The position numbers and the translations under genes are program-made. From NCBI RefSeq assembly GCF_004770615.1, contig NZ_RQER01000001.1:124001-188000 (forward strand): 64,000 nucleotides of DNA, written 5' to 3'. The stretch is from Leptospira langatensis (GTDB taxonomy: Bacteria; Spirochaetota; Leptospiria; Leptospirales; Leptospiraceae). Of this stretch, positions 18,643 through 27,801 are shown one piece after another; position 1 is the first letter of the stretch; each line of letters begins with the position of its first letter. The notes under the pieces were generated by a model. That model was given only the letters and a program-made list of their open reading frames with translations. It did no database searches and was not told the origin of the DNA.

Positions 18643-19833
18643 CTAAGCTCGAGAGGCTGGCTTTATATCCGCTCGAGGATTTATTAATATTCCTGCATAT
18701 TGAGTAAGAAAAAAGAAGAAGGCTCCGATCCAAAGAGCGGCAGAAAGAGAATACGCTTCCCTATATCTGTTCCAAAGAGGAAGAAAAACCCGCAAGATCA
18801 CCGCTAGATTGATGAATACATATCCTAATACGGTGAGTTTGGATGCGCGCATGGGTCTTCCCGTGTGTCCCAAGGAAACCCTTGTGATCATTCCATATAC
18901 AAAGACTCCGATCGCTCCTGCCGTAAAAATATGATACGCGGAAGAGACTGGAAAAATCCCAAGATGAGAAAGCCCTAAATAGAGAAAACCGGCACTAAGC
19001 CAAAAATATCCTGTGTGCAGGATCCATAGGATCGGTACTCGTATTGATTTCCATGGTTCCCAAAAATACCAACGCACAAAATTCAAGAAAGAGAAAGAAA
19101 TGCAAAAGTATCCTGCATAGATATTCCATTCCGGGATCAGATATGTTCCTGATTTGATCCCCAAAAATAGGAGTCCCCCATATTGAATTGCTTTCTCTAG
19201 AATTGGAAATTTTTTGGGACTGGATCCGGCGATCGCTACGGAAGAGAAGAAGGGTAGGATCCTTCCTGCGATCAACAAAATGAATTGTAAGACCGAAAAG
19301 ACGGACAAATGCACAAAATGCATGCTCCATTCTGTAGAGATCGCTCCTAAGAAAGAGAAGGCCGTAAGAACATGAAGAAAAAAGAATATAGAGTATAAGA
19401 CTGCTACGATCCGATTGTGTTCTTGTCCTTTTTTAAAGAAGGGAGGAAGAATATAGAAAAGGACTAAAATATCGAAATACAGATCGAATGTCAAAGATGC
19501 GTAAGAGACCGCTTGGGAAGGCAAAAAGCAAAATCTTCCCAGGACCCAAAGAGCAAATAAAAAGAAGAGTTCCTTTCCTTGGATCAGGACCGTCTTGGTC
19601 CAATTTTGTCCTGCAGTAAAGATAAAACCGACTAAGATCGCACGTGAGAAGCCGAAGACCATCTCGTACGCATGCATTTGGATCCCTCCCACTAGGAAAG
19701 GAGAAGGGATCACGGAGAATAAAATGAGGATCCATACGAGTATTGCGAATAACGAATGGAAAGCAGCTCCTAAAAAGAAAGGGCGGAATGCGATCGACCA
19801 GAGAGCGGAGCTAAAGAAGGAAAAAAATCTCAT
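18643..19833 (-). CDS. nnrS: NnrS family haem-copper membrane protein
   Basis: A 396-residue polytopic membrane protein with about 12 hydrophobic helices. The N-terminal SIAFRPFFLGAAFHSLFA and GGIQMHAYEMVFGFSRA are the NnrS hallmarks, and a late block, AGAIGVFVYGMITRVSLGHTGRPM, contains the conserved HTGR. NnrS proteins protect cells against NO stress. The frame extends to a TTG at 19881, but that codon is the last part of a perfect FNR box. The ATG at 19833 is chosen because the conserved domain begins nine residues later. No Shine-Dalgarno sequence is visible (see findings). Confidence 0.92.
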   Translation of the reverse strand: MRFFSFFSSALWSIAFRPFFLGAAFHSLFAILVWILILFSVIPSPFLVGGIQMHAYEMVFGFSRAILVGFIFTAGQNWTKTVLIQGKELFFLFALWVLGRFCFLPSQAVSYASLTFDLYFDILVLFYILPPFFKKGQEHNRIVAVLYSIFFFLHVLTAFSFLGAISTEWSMHFVHLSVFSVLQFILLIAGRILPFFSSVAIAGSSPKKFPILEKAIQYGGLLFLGIKSGTYLIPEWNIYAGYFCISFSFLNFVRWYFWEPWKSIRVPILWILHTGYFWLSAGFLYLGLSHLGIFPVSSAYHIFTAGAIGVFVYGMITRVSLGHTGRPMRASKLTVLGYVFINLAVILRVFLPLWNRYREAYSLSAALWIGAFFFFLTQYAGILINPRADIKPASRA

Positions 19834-19867
19834 TCTTTCATAGTAAACTGGTCCGATCGGTTTGTCT

Positions 19868-19881
19868 TTGATCTGGATCAA
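19868..19881 (-). promoter_or_regulatory. Perfect FNR/DNR-type box upstream of nnrS
   Basis: TTGATCTGGATCAA is an exact TTGAT-N4-ATCAA site. On the minus strand a -10-like TACTAT lies at 19845-19840, giving a predicted start point at about 19833, exactly 41.5 bp from the box centre. That is the classical class II activator position. The predicted start point coincides with the nnrS ATG. Confidence 0.85.
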
Positions 19882-20002
19882 AATGCGATAATTCTCTCTA
19901 TTCTCTGCTTTTCCGAAGATATACGGTAGTCTTATAGAACCTTGTTGAAATTTTAAGGGTTCCCTTTACGATGACCTTGCTCTGCTTTAAAGCCCAAAGA
20001 AA

Positions 20003-20371
20003 ATGCAAAGGTTCGGAAAATTAGGAAACATAAGTGCAAGACTCGGCTTAATCCTGGTCCTCCTGTTGAATTTCTCCTTCATATCTTTCTTCCCGAATAC
20101 GGATGTAGTAGGGACGCATCATTCCCTCAAAGAGAGCAAGGCTCAGAAGAAGCCTTTGGCAAAGAAATGGATTGTTTTTCCTTCGGAAGAAGAGGAAGGC
20201 ATCTCTGTTGCTTGGGAAAGTGATTCCACAGAGTACGATCCACAAAGCAGTCTAACGGACTTTTTACTCTACAGGACAAAGATCAGTAATGGTCGTTTCG
20301 ATCTTTGCTTTTGTCTTTCCGAGACGCTTCTTAGTTTACTGATTGATATTCCCCCTCCCGCGCTAGCATAA
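20003..20371 (+). CDS. Small exported protein heading the heavy-metal efflux operon
   Basis: A 122-residue protein with a hydrophobic N-terminal segment (RLGLILVLLLNFSFISFF, residues 13-30) that is a signal peptide or anchor. The mature part has an acidic patch (PSEEEEG), a Cys pair (CFC) and a hydrophobic Pro-rich tail (IDIPPPALA). I do not recognise the family. It precedes czcC by 69 bp in the same direction, the same place that the small periplasmic protein CzcI holds in Cupriavidus czcICBA. That is a comparison of position and size only, not homology. Confidence 0.65.
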   Translation: MQRFGKLGNISARLGLILVLLLNFSFISFFPNTDVVGTHHSLKESKAQKKPLAKKWIVFPSEEEEGISVAWESDSTEYDPQSSLTDFLLYRTKISNGRFDLCFCLSETLLSLLIDIPPPALA

Positions 20372-20440
20372 TTCATCGATTTACTTCTTCGTTCGAAAGT
20401 ATTCGGCGAAGTTCTCTTAGCTTTAAATAAGGGTGCGTTT

Positions 20441-21808
20441 ATGTACGCTTGCAATATCATTCATCGGAACCAATACATTCTATTTTTCTTTTTACCTATA
20501 TTCGCTTTTAAGGGTTCTTTAGGGGCAGAGCTTCTGGAGAACGATCCCAAATCGAATATTATAATAACAGAATCTGAGCCAAACGCTCTTCAGAACAAGG
20601 GAAGGTCCATTACGCTCCAGGATGCCGAGAGGATGTTCTTACGGAATAATCTATCCTTACTATCTTCTCGCTTAGAAGTGGAATCTAAAAAGGCCGCGAT
20701 CATCCAAGCTGGACTTTGGGAGAATCCCAGCGTCTATGTGGATCAGAATATCTATAACCAACAAACCAAGCAGTACTTCGACGTAACGAAGAACGGCGAG
20801 ACCATGATCCAAGTCCAACAGCTTTTTTATATGGCAGGGAAGAGAGATAAAAGGGTTCAACTCGCAAAATGGAACAAGGGAGTCGCAGAACAGATGTTCT
20901 ATGATACTCTTCGCTCTTTGAAGCTGGAATTAAGATCGAGTTTCTTCCAACTGCATTATTCTAGGAACGCTCTGGAATTCTATGAGGAGAGTATTCCCAG
21001 AGTTAAGAATACGATCCGAGGAGCGGAGAATGTGTATAAGAATAGGCAGATCCTTCTCTCGGAGCTTTTAAGATTGAAGTCCATCCTATTCAGGTTGGAG
21101 ACGGATCGTTCCGAACTGATCAAGAATATCCTAGAAAGGGAGAAGGTCCTGAAGATCCTCCTCAACGAAACGGATCTTTTGGATGTGGAGATCTTCCCTG
21201 TTCTTCCCGGGATGGATGATGCGATCTTTTCTCCTTTGGTCCTCGAGCCGGAGCGATTGTTGAATGTGGCTTTAGAGCATAGACCGGATCTGAAAGGATT
21301 GGAACTGATCGTGAATGCTGAAAGAGCAAACCTTTCTCTCCAAAAGGCAATGGCAGTCCCGGACCTTACCTTGGGTGGAAGTTATGATAGAGCGGGAAAT
21401 TATATCAAAGATTATTACGGAGTTACTGTCTCTGTGCCGATCCCGGTTTTTAATAGGAATCAGGGAAATATCCGTGCTTCTGAAACCGCGTTGGCTTCCA
21501 AGAAGGCAGAATTGGAAGAAAAGCTATTGTCCGTTCGATCTGAAGTGCGTTCCGCAATGGGAATAGCCAAGGAGAAAGATAGGCTTCTGCAAGAGTATAA
21601 GGAGGCCTTTACCAAGGATTACAAGAATTTGTCCGTTTTAATGATAGAGAACTATAAGAAAAAGTATTTAACGATCTTGGAATTTGCGGATTTCTTCGAA
21701 TCCTACAGCGAGAGTACATTGAAAATGATCCGTTTGCAATCGGATCGCATAGAAGCGGTGGAAGTATTGAATTTCACCGTAGGAAAAACAATTTTTGGCG
21801 AGCTTTGA
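20441..21808 (+). CDS. CzcC-type outer-membrane efflux channel (TolC family)
   Basis: A 455-residue outer-membrane protein with an N-terminal signal peptide (to about residue 29) and two OEP repeats (about 60-240 and 265-450) rich in long amphipathic helices (for example KAAIIQAGLWENPSVYVDQN, and RPDLKGLELIVNAERANLSLQKA in the second half). It would form the exit duct for the RND pump encoded downstream. The stop is followed within 11 bp by the membrane-fusion gene. Assignment to the CzcC/CusC group rests on the family pattern and operon partners. Confidence 0.9.
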   Translation: MYACNIIHRNQYILFFFLPIFAFKGSLGAELLENDPKSNIIITESEPNALQNKGRSITLQDAERMFLRNNLSLLSSRLEVESKKAAIIQAGLWENPSVYVDQNIYNQQTKQYFDVTKNGETMIQVQQLFYMAGKRDKRVQLAKWNKGVAEQMFYDTLRSLKLELRSSFFQLHYSRNALEFYEESIPRVKNTIRGAENVYKNRQILLSELLRLKSILFRLETDRSELIKNILEREKVLKILLNETDLLDVEIFPVLPGMDDAIFSPLVLEPERLLNVALEHRPDLKGLELIVNAERANLSLQKAMAVPDLTLGGSYDRAGNYIKDYYGVTVSVPIPVFNRNQGNIRASETALASKKAELEEKLLSVRSEVRSAMGIAKEKDRLLQEYKEAFTKDYKNLSVLMIENYKKKYLTILEFADFFESYSESTLKMIRLQSDRIEAVEVLNFTVGKTIFGEL

Positions 21809-21818
21809 TCCTTACAGA

Positions 21819-22844
21819 ATGAATCGAATATTCGAATTTTATAAAGTAAATTTGGAAGGAAGACCGGCTCGCTGGTTGATCCTTTTATTGTTAGGGGCCC
21901 TTCTGCTTTGGGCAAACTCTTGGTATTCCGCTTATAAGCTTAGACAGGCTTGGAAAGAGGAATCGGATCGCAGTCCCAAGACCGAACAAGGAGGCGAGAG
22001 GATCACCTTTCCTAAGGATTCTCCCGGACTGGCCAGAATTTCCACGTTGGTCGTCGGAAAAGGAGATGCTGTCTTCTCTGTCGTAGCGCCTGCCAGAGTG
22101 ATTGCAAGCATTAAGACTTCGGTAAACACGGGAGAGAAGATCATACTCTTCGATTCGGGGGAGACCACTCAGCTCTACGCGGAATATAAGAGAAGTAGGG
22201 CAGTCACTTCTAAAGCGCTGAAGGACCTGGCTCGGGTCCGTGATATGTATGTGAACCAAGCTGCGACCGGAAGAGAGGTCACAGAGGCGGAATCCAACTA
22301 CGCGATAGCGAAGGCGGAGAGTGCGGAGACGGAATCTAAATTGAGAACGATCGGGTTCAATCCTAAGGAATTGGACTCCGTATCCGGATCCACTCTATGG
22401 CTGATCTGTGACGTACCTGAATCCAGGCTGAGCGAAGTGCAAAAGGGAGAAGAGGTGAAGATCCAATTTCTCTCTTTCCCCGGAAAGAATTTCCTAGGAA
22501 ACGCAGAAGCAGTAGGCGAGGTGGTCGATCCCGCGTTGCGCGCGGTAAAGGTCCGAGTTACATTAAGAAATCCGAATGAAAAGATCCTGCCGGGAATGTA
22601 TGCAAGAGTGGATTTCGGGGACCCTAGGACTTCCGTCATCGCGGTCCCTAACCAGGCGATCATCACGGTAGACGAAAAGAATTATGTATTCGTCTCCGAA
22701 GAGAACGGTGTTTTTACAAGAAGAAGGATAACGATAGGGACTTCCGGAGAGGAGAAAACGATCATTACCGACGGTGTTTCTTCCGGAGAAGAGATCGTAA
22801 CAGACGGTGCCATGCTGCTAAAGGGATTGAGTTTCGGGTTCTAA
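21819..22844 (+). CDS. CzcB-type membrane fusion protein of RND metal efflux
   Basis: A 341-residue periplasmic adaptor. It has an N-terminal anchor (WLILLLLGALLLWANSWY, about residues 17-34), a lipoyl/barrel-sandwich domain split by a short helical hairpin (YAEYKRSRAVTSKALKDLARV), and a beta-barrel block with NPNEKILPGMYARVDFG followed by AVPNQAIITVDEKNYVFV. It bridges the RND pump to the outer-membrane channel. The ATG at 21819 is chosen. A TTG at 21795 preceded by AGGA is also possible and would overlap czcC by 14 bases. No His-rich metal extension is present. Confidence 0.9.
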   Translation: MNRIFEFYKVNLEGRPARWLILLLLGALLLWANSWYSAYKLRQAWKEESDRSPKTEQGGERITFPKDSPGLARISTLVVGKGDAVFSVVAPARVIASIKTSVNTGEKIILFDSGETTQLYAEYKRSRAVTSKALKDLARVRDMYVNQAATGREVTEAESNYAIAKAESAETESKLRTIGFNPKELDSVSGSTLWLICDVPESRLSEVQKGEEVKIQFLSFPGKNFLGNAEAVGEVVDPALRAVKVRVTLRNPNEKILPGMYARVDFGDPRTSVIAVPNQAIITVDEKNYVFVSEENGVFTRRRITIGTSGEEKTIITDGVSSGEEIVTDGAMLLKGLSFGF

Positions 22845-22845
22845 T

Positions 22846-25800
22846 ATGATCGAGAAGCTGATCTCATTTTCTTTGCATCATAGAGCTCCTAGTATTATAC
22901 TCGCGATCACCATCCTTTCTTTCGGAGCTTGGTCTTGGATCGAGATCAAGAAAGAGGCGTATCCGGATGTAGGAGATACTCAGGTAAGTGTGATCGCGCT
23001 TTTCCCTGGAAAGGCAGCCTTGGAAGTGGAACGAAGAGTGACCCTTCCCCTCGAGCGGGAATTGAATTCTGTTCCCTACGTATTGACTAGAAGATCGAAA
23101 ACTATTTTCGGATTAAGCGTTCTACAGCTTGTCTTCGAAGAAGGCGTTAGCGATTTCATAGCAAGACAATTGGTCCTGGAAAGATTGAGAGATGTGGACA
23201 TTCCCGACGAAGCGGAGGTCTCACTTGCCCCTTTGACCGGACCCGTAGGGGAGATCTTCCGTTATACCCTGGAAGGTACGGAAGACTTTACTCCTATGGA
23301 TCTGAGAACATTGCAGGATTGGGTCGTGATCCCAGCCTTAAGACAGGTTCCTGGAGTTGCAGACATTATCAACTTCGGAGGATTGCAGAAACAGTATCAT
23401 ATCATCACCGATCCGGGGAGATTGTATCGATATGGACTCACACTTTCGGATATTTTGGACGCTGTGAGATCCAATAATCGGAATACCGGAGGAAATATTC
23501 TAACAAGAGGCGATCAGGGATTCGTGGTTCGAGGATTGGGAGCGATCCAGAATGTGGACGATATCCAGAACATAGTCGTAACCGCAGTCAAAGGAACTCC
23601 TATCTATATTAGTAATCTTGCATCCGTCGAGGAATATCCTAGGCGGCCTGACGGGATCTTCGAATACGTTATCCGACATCCTGTTACGGGAGAGATCCGC
23701 TCGGGGACTTCCAGCGTGCAGGGGATCGTAGCGATGAGAAGGGGAGAGAACCCTTCCGAGTTGATAGAGAGGGTGAAGGCAAGGATCAAGATCTTGAACC
23801 AAACGGGTCTTCCAAAAGGAGTCAAGATATCCGTTACATATGACAGAACGGAATTAGTCCAGTACACTGTTCGAACAGTATATAGGACTTTGTTCGAAGG
23901 AGTGAGCATTGTAACCCTTGTGTTGATCTTCTTTTTGGGAAGCGTCCGTTCCGCTTTGGTAGTTGCCTCTACCATCCCGGTATCCTTGCTTTTCGGGTTT
24001 TCCATGATGAAGCTGACCGGGATCCCTGCTAACCTGCTCTCCTTGGGGGCCATAGATTTCGGGATCATCGTGGATGGAGCCGTGGTCATGGTGGAGAATA
24101 TTTTTAGAAAATATTCCGAAGCCAGAGCCCAGAGAAAAACAAAGATGGGATACGCAGAACTTTTGCAGATCACTCATGATTCTTCCTTGGAAGTGGGAAG
24201 AGAGATCTTTTTCTCGATCGGGATCATCATATTCGCCTACCTGCCTATCTTTACCTTCCAAAGGGTAGAAGGAAGATTATTCTCTCCGATGGCGTTCACT
24301 CTTTCCTTCGCTATCTTTGGAAGCTTGCTGCTTACACTTACTGTCATTCCTGTGTTGATGACATTTATCTATCGAACTAAATTAGAGAAGTACGATGGCA
24401 AACCGTTAGAAAGCCAAAATTTTATCTTCCTTAAATTACGCGATTTCTATGGGAATCTACTCGCTAGCAGACTCGGCTCTGCTCGGAAAACGGTCACTTA
24501 TTCCATTCTTGCGATCGTTCTAATATTAGGATTTAGTTATTATAAGATCGGTACGGAATTCCTGCCGGAGCTGGACGAAGGGGCCATAAATATCAGAGGC
24601 TTTTTCCCGGTTGGAATGCATTTGAAAAGCGGCGAACAATATATGGGAACCGTAAAGGAAATATTATTAAAGAACGAACAAGTCTCCGAGGTGCTGATCC
24701 AGTTGGGAAGGAACGACGAGGGAACGGACCCGTACGGACCTAATCGAATGGAGATCCTCGTTGGATTGAAGGATTATGAACTTTGGAGGGAGAAGATACC
24801 CAAGGCGGAACTCTTGAAACGCATCAAGGATTCCCTTTCTGTAAATTTGCCCGGAGTACATTTCTTATTCTCTCAACCTATTATAGACAATGTAACCGAA
24901 TCGGTTACGGGCAGCGTATCCGATCTGGCCATCTTCGTGAACGGAGAGGACCTACCTCTTTTGAGAAGCTATGCGGAGAAGATCCTAGAGATCGTGAAAT
25001 CCATTCCTGGCGCCACGGAATCCGGGATAGAGCAAGAAAGAGATCAGGCACAGCTTACCATAGAGATAGATAGAAAAAGATCGGCTCGATTCGGGATCAA
25101 TGCAAAGGATATCTTGGATACCATAGAGGCTGCGATAGGCGGAACAGACGTAGGTGAATTGTATGAAGGAAATAAACGTTTCGATATCCTTGTGCGATAC
25201 ACGACCGACTTTAGATCTTCCATTGAACGAGTGAAAAATCTTCTGGTCGCTTCTCCTTCCGGAGGAAGGATCCCGTTATCCGAATTGGCCTCCGTAGAAT
25301 TAAAGGATGGGCCAACGATCATCCAGAGACAGGATGGGAAGAGGCAGATCTCGATCCGAACAAACATCCGAGGAAGGGACCAGGGTGGATTTGTAAAGGA
25401 GGCAAAAGATAAAGTAGAAGCAAGCTTGCAAGTTCCGGAAGGAGTTACGATCGGTTGGGGCGGTCAGTTTGAGAACTTATCCAGAGCCGGGAAGAGGTTG
25501 CAGATCGTCATCCCAGCTACCTTATTCTTCATCTATTGCTTTTTGTTTTTGATCTTTAAGAACGGAAAATATGCGATCCTTGCCATGTCCGGCATCCCGA
25601 TCTCCATGACGGGTGGGATACTCGCACTTTTACTTCGAGGAATGAATTTTTCCGTTTCTGCAGGAGTAGGTTTCGTATCCTTATTCGGGATCTCTACTAT
25701 GACCGGTGTCTTATTCGTTTCCAGAATGATCCATCTCTTGAAAGATAAAGATCATCACGATCCTGAAAAGTCGGTATTGCAAGCGGCTTACTTACAGTTT

Positions 25801-25989
25801 AGGCCCAGGTTGATGACCGTGTTACTCGCTCTTCTGGGTCTTATTCCTGCGGCAACTGCGTCCGGGATCGGTTCGGATGTGCAGAGACCTTTGGCAACTG
25901 TGATCGTTGGAGGGCTTACGCTGGAGTTATTTACTTTGATCTATCTGCCTTGTCTCTTCTATCTTAGTATCCAAAGAAAGAAGGTCTAA
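22846..25989 (+). CDS. CzcA-type heavy-metal RND efflux pump
   Basis: A 1047-residue inner-membrane proton antiporter of the HME-RND family, with 12 helices and two large periplasmic loops. The TM4 motif DFGIIVDGAVVMVEN carries the Asp, Asp and Glu that are needed for proton transfer in Cupriavidus CzcA and is characteristic of divalent (Zn/Co/Cd or Ni) rather than Cu/Ag pumps. It starts two bases after the adaptor stop. Full length is normal for the family. No adjacent two-component system is seen. Specificity within divalent metals cannot be decided. Confidence 0.94.
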   Translation: MIEKLISFSLHHRAPSIILAITILSFGAWSWIEIKKEAYPDVGDTQVSVIALFPGKAALEVERRVTLPLERELNSVPYVLTRRSKTIFGLSVLQLVFEEGVSDFIARQLVLERLRDVDIPDEAEVSLAPLTGPVGEIFRYTLEGTEDFTPMDLRTLQDWVVIPALRQVPGVADIINFGGLQKQYHIITDPGRLYRYGLTLSDILDAVRSNNRNTGGNILTRGDQGFVVRGLGAIQNVDDIQNIVVTAVKGTPIYISNLASVEEYPRRPDGIFEYVIRHPVTGEIRSGTSSVQGIVAMRRGENPSELIERVKARIKILNQTGLPKGVKISVTYDRTELVQYTVRTVYRTLFEGVSIVTLVLIFFLGSVRSALVVASTIPVSLLFGFSMMKLTGIPANLLSLGAIDFGIIVDGAVVMVENIFRKYSEARAQRKTKMGYAELLQITHDSSLEVGREIFFSIGIIIFAYLPIFTFQRVEGRLFSPMAFTLSFAIFGSLLLTLTVIPVLMTFIYRTKLEKYDGKPLESQNFIFLKLRDFYGNLLASRLGSARKTVTYSILAIVLILGFSYYKIGTEFLPELDEGAINIRGFFPVGMHLKSGEQYMGTVKEILLKNEQVSEVLIQLGRNDEGTDPYGPNRMEILVGLKDYELWREKIPKAELLKRIKDSLSVNLPGVHFLFSQPIIDNVTESVTGSVSDLAIFVNGEDLPLLRSYAEKILEIVKSIPGATESGIEQERDQAQLTIEIDRKRSARFGINAKDILDTIEAAIGGTDVGELYEGNKRFDILVRYTTDFRSSIERVKNLLVASPSGGRIPLSELASVELKDGPTIIQRQDGKRQISIRTNIRGRDQGGFVKEAKDKVEASLQVPEGVTIGWGGQFENLSRAGKRLQIVIPATLFFIYCFLFLIFKNGKYAILAMSGIPISMTGGILALLLRGMNFSVSAGVGFVSLFGISTMTGVLFVSRMIHLLKDKDHHDPEKSVLQAAYLQFRPRLMTVLLALLGLIPAATASGIGSDVQRPLATVIVGGLTLELFTLIYLPCLFYLSIQRKKV

Positions 25990-26421
25990 CGGAAAAGCAA
26001 GAGATCCGGACTGAAAAGATTAGAGAAGAAGTACTTCTTTGGACGGTGGTAAATAAGTTCGCGAAAGATCGCTTTGTTACGGAAGATCCGAGTAAGAGAT
26101 CTCGGTAAATTCTCCCCAGAATTCTTGGTCCCTCTCGAAAGGATTCAGATATGCCGAATCTGTAAGAACTAAACGTCCTTCCGTAGAAACAGATTTTATA
26201 ACCGATTCTTCGGTTTCATTTTGTTTTTCTAAGGACGGGTCTTTCTTGTTCAACATAGGAAATTAGACGAAGAGATCCCGAATTTCTTTCCAAAAATTCG
26301 ATTTTTAGTCCGGATCCGAAGGAAAGAAATTTATTCCTTTAGAGATGAGGACCAGGGTCTGGAATTTCTTTCCAAACCCTGGTTCCATTTAAGTTTCGAT
26401 CCTTTTCACGTTATCCCTAGA
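25990..26421. other. Intergenic stretch with a possible small gene and a strong hairpin
   Basis: A 432-bp gap between convergent genes. On the minus strand 26256-26077 encodes a possible 59-residue protein (begins MLNKKDPSLEKQ, ends EISYSDLP) with natural-looking acidic composition but no clear ribosome-binding site. At 26352-26382 there is a strong inverted repeat, CCAGGGT-c-TGGAA with its partner TTCCA-a-ACCCTGG, a possible terminator that lacks a proper T run. The motif GAATTTCTTTCC occurs twice (about 26279 and 26362), and its reverse-complement-like form GGAAAGAAAT occurs at about 26321. I see nothing else. Confidence 0.45.
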
Positions 26422-27309
26422 TCAAGGAGTATCTAAAAAGTCCTCGATCAAGGCAGCGCTTAATTCCGGGTAACGGCTCGGCTTGGGAGAAGATAAGCTC
26501 TCTCCTAAATATTCCCCATGTCCTCCCGGAAGGATGATCAGTCTAGCTTTGGGGATCAGGCGGATCAATTCTGCCGCGTGTTCCGGCCTAACTATGTCTT
26601 GGTCCCCGAGGATCACTAAGGTAGAAGCCTTTATGGAACGGACATTTTGATCGCTTACGTCCTTGAAATTCGCCATTCTGTCCACGTCCTTCTCGAACAT
26701 GATCTTTAATTTCTGAGGGTCCGGATTCACTTTCAAGAAGGCATCCTTGAGGGGTTGAGGCATCTCCGAAAAGGAAGGATTCTTGAAGATGGACCAAAAT
26801 TGGGGAGGGGTCCCGGATCTTTTTGTGATAGAGGATCCGAATACCAACTTGCGGACAAGGTTCGGATGGCGAATGGCAACCTCTAAACCGACGCTTGCAC
26901 CATTACTAAAACCTAATATATCTACTTTCTCTATTTTCAGATATTTGAGAAGGGAAACCACATCCTCTGCGGAAGTATCGAATCGAACCGGTTTGTTTCT
27001 ATCTCCCGATCTTCCGTGTGCTTGTTCTTCGAGAGCGATTACTTTTCTATGTTTGGCGAAAATGGGAAGTACCTTGCCGTAGCTTACTTCTATGGTGGAG
27101 CCTCCTCCATTCAGAAGAACGAGAGGGATCCCTTCCTCTTTTCCATGAACTTCGTAGTAGAGTTGGATCCCATTAATGGGTGCATAGCCTTGTTCCTTAG
27201 GCTCCGAATGAAAAGAAGGTACATTCTCTCGTAGAGTGAAAGGTGCGCTTGCACAAGATGCGACCAAACTAATGATCGCAATGCCAATGAAGTAACGAAT
27301 TGTTTTCAT
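26422..27309 (-). CDS. Alpha/beta hydrolase lipoprotein
   Basis: A 295-residue lipoprotein with signal and lipobox LVASC (Cys at about 19), so the mature protein is probably membrane-tethered outside the cytoplasm. It has an alpha/beta hydrolase fold: oxyanion-loop region VLLNGGGSTIE, nucleophile elbow GFSNGAS (Ser near 139), an acid in the LGDQDIVRPEHA loop, and the catalytic His in PGGHGEYLGE. The substrate is unknown. The ATG overlaps the stop of the AHSA1 gene (ATGA), so it belongs to the ArsR-AHSA1-hydrolase operon. Confidence 0.88.
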   Translation of the reverse strand: MKTIRYFIGIAIISLVASCASAPFTLRENVPSFHSEPKEQGYAPINGIQLYYEVHGKEEGIPLVLLNGGGSTIEVSYGKVLPIFAKHRKVIALEEQAHGRSGDRNKPVRFDTSAEDVVSLLKYLKIEKVDILGFSNGASVGLEVAIRHPNLVRKLVFGSSITKRSGTPPQFWSIFKNPSFSEMPQPLKDAFLKVNPDPQKLKIMFEKDVDRMANFKDVSDQNVRSIKASTLVILGDQDIVRPEHAAELIRLIPKARLIILPGGHGEYLGESLSSPKPSRYPELSAALIEDFLDTP

Positions 27310-27797
27310 GAGAGTTTTCCTTCTTCTTGTTTGTTTAAGAATGCCTCTATCTTTACTAAATGTTCCATGGTGCCGTTCTTTCTGGAGAGGACCCCTTGTT
27401 CTCCGGGAGTTCCATCCAAGAAGGCGACCTGCTCCGTAAAGATAAGCCTAGTTTTTTTAGGACCGATCTCTTCGATCTCGATACTTGCGATAGAGCTAGA
27501 TAGGATCTTTCCGTTCATGTGCATATCGTAATCGAATACGATCCTTTCGTTCTTAATGATATCATGGAAATGGGCAGTGAATAGGGTCTCTAGAGTGCCT
27601 CCAAAGTTCCCATGAAGGATCTCCCTTCCCCCCACTTTAAAATCCAATTCTCTTTTGATAAGAACCCAATCTCTGGGGCCTATAAACCAATGCGACTTGG
27701 CTTCGGTGCTGGCCCAGGCTGAAAAAACAAGCTCCGGAGTATGATTGTACGTCTTCTCAATTTGGAAGGACTCATGTGCGATCTTGGTCTTTACCAT
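27306..27797 (-). CDS. SRPBCC/AHSA1-family protein
   Basis: A 163-residue START-like (SRPBCC) domain protein. The typical beginning (EKTYNHTPELVFSAWASTEAKSHWF), the central DFKVGGREILHGNFGG and the Thr/Arg-rich sheet near TRLIFTEQVAF are characteristic of the AHSA1 (Aha1-like activator C-terminal) group common in bacteria next to small ArsR regulators. The fold holds a hydrophobic ligand cavity; the ligand is unknown. It is translationally linked to its neighbours, five bases after the ArsR gene and overlapping the hydrolase gene. Confidence 0.9.
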   Translation of the reverse strand: MVKTKIAHESFQIEKTYNHTPELVFSAWASTEAKSHWFIGPRDWVLIKRELDFKVGGREILHGNFGGTLETLFTAHFHDIIKNERIVFDYDMHMNGKILSSSIASIEIEEIGPKKTRLIFTEQVAFLDGTPGEQGVLSRKNGTMEHLVKIEAFLNKQEEGKLS

Positions 27798-27801
27798 CTT
27801 A

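Noticed and set aside
19834..19881. TTG start at 19881 for nnrS
   Set aside because: The codon is the end of a perfect FNR box, and the 16 extra residues are not part of the NnrS domain.
23604..24173. A 189-residue minus-strand frame
   Set aside because: Lies wholly opposite the RND pump gene, which has strong family motifs in this stretch.
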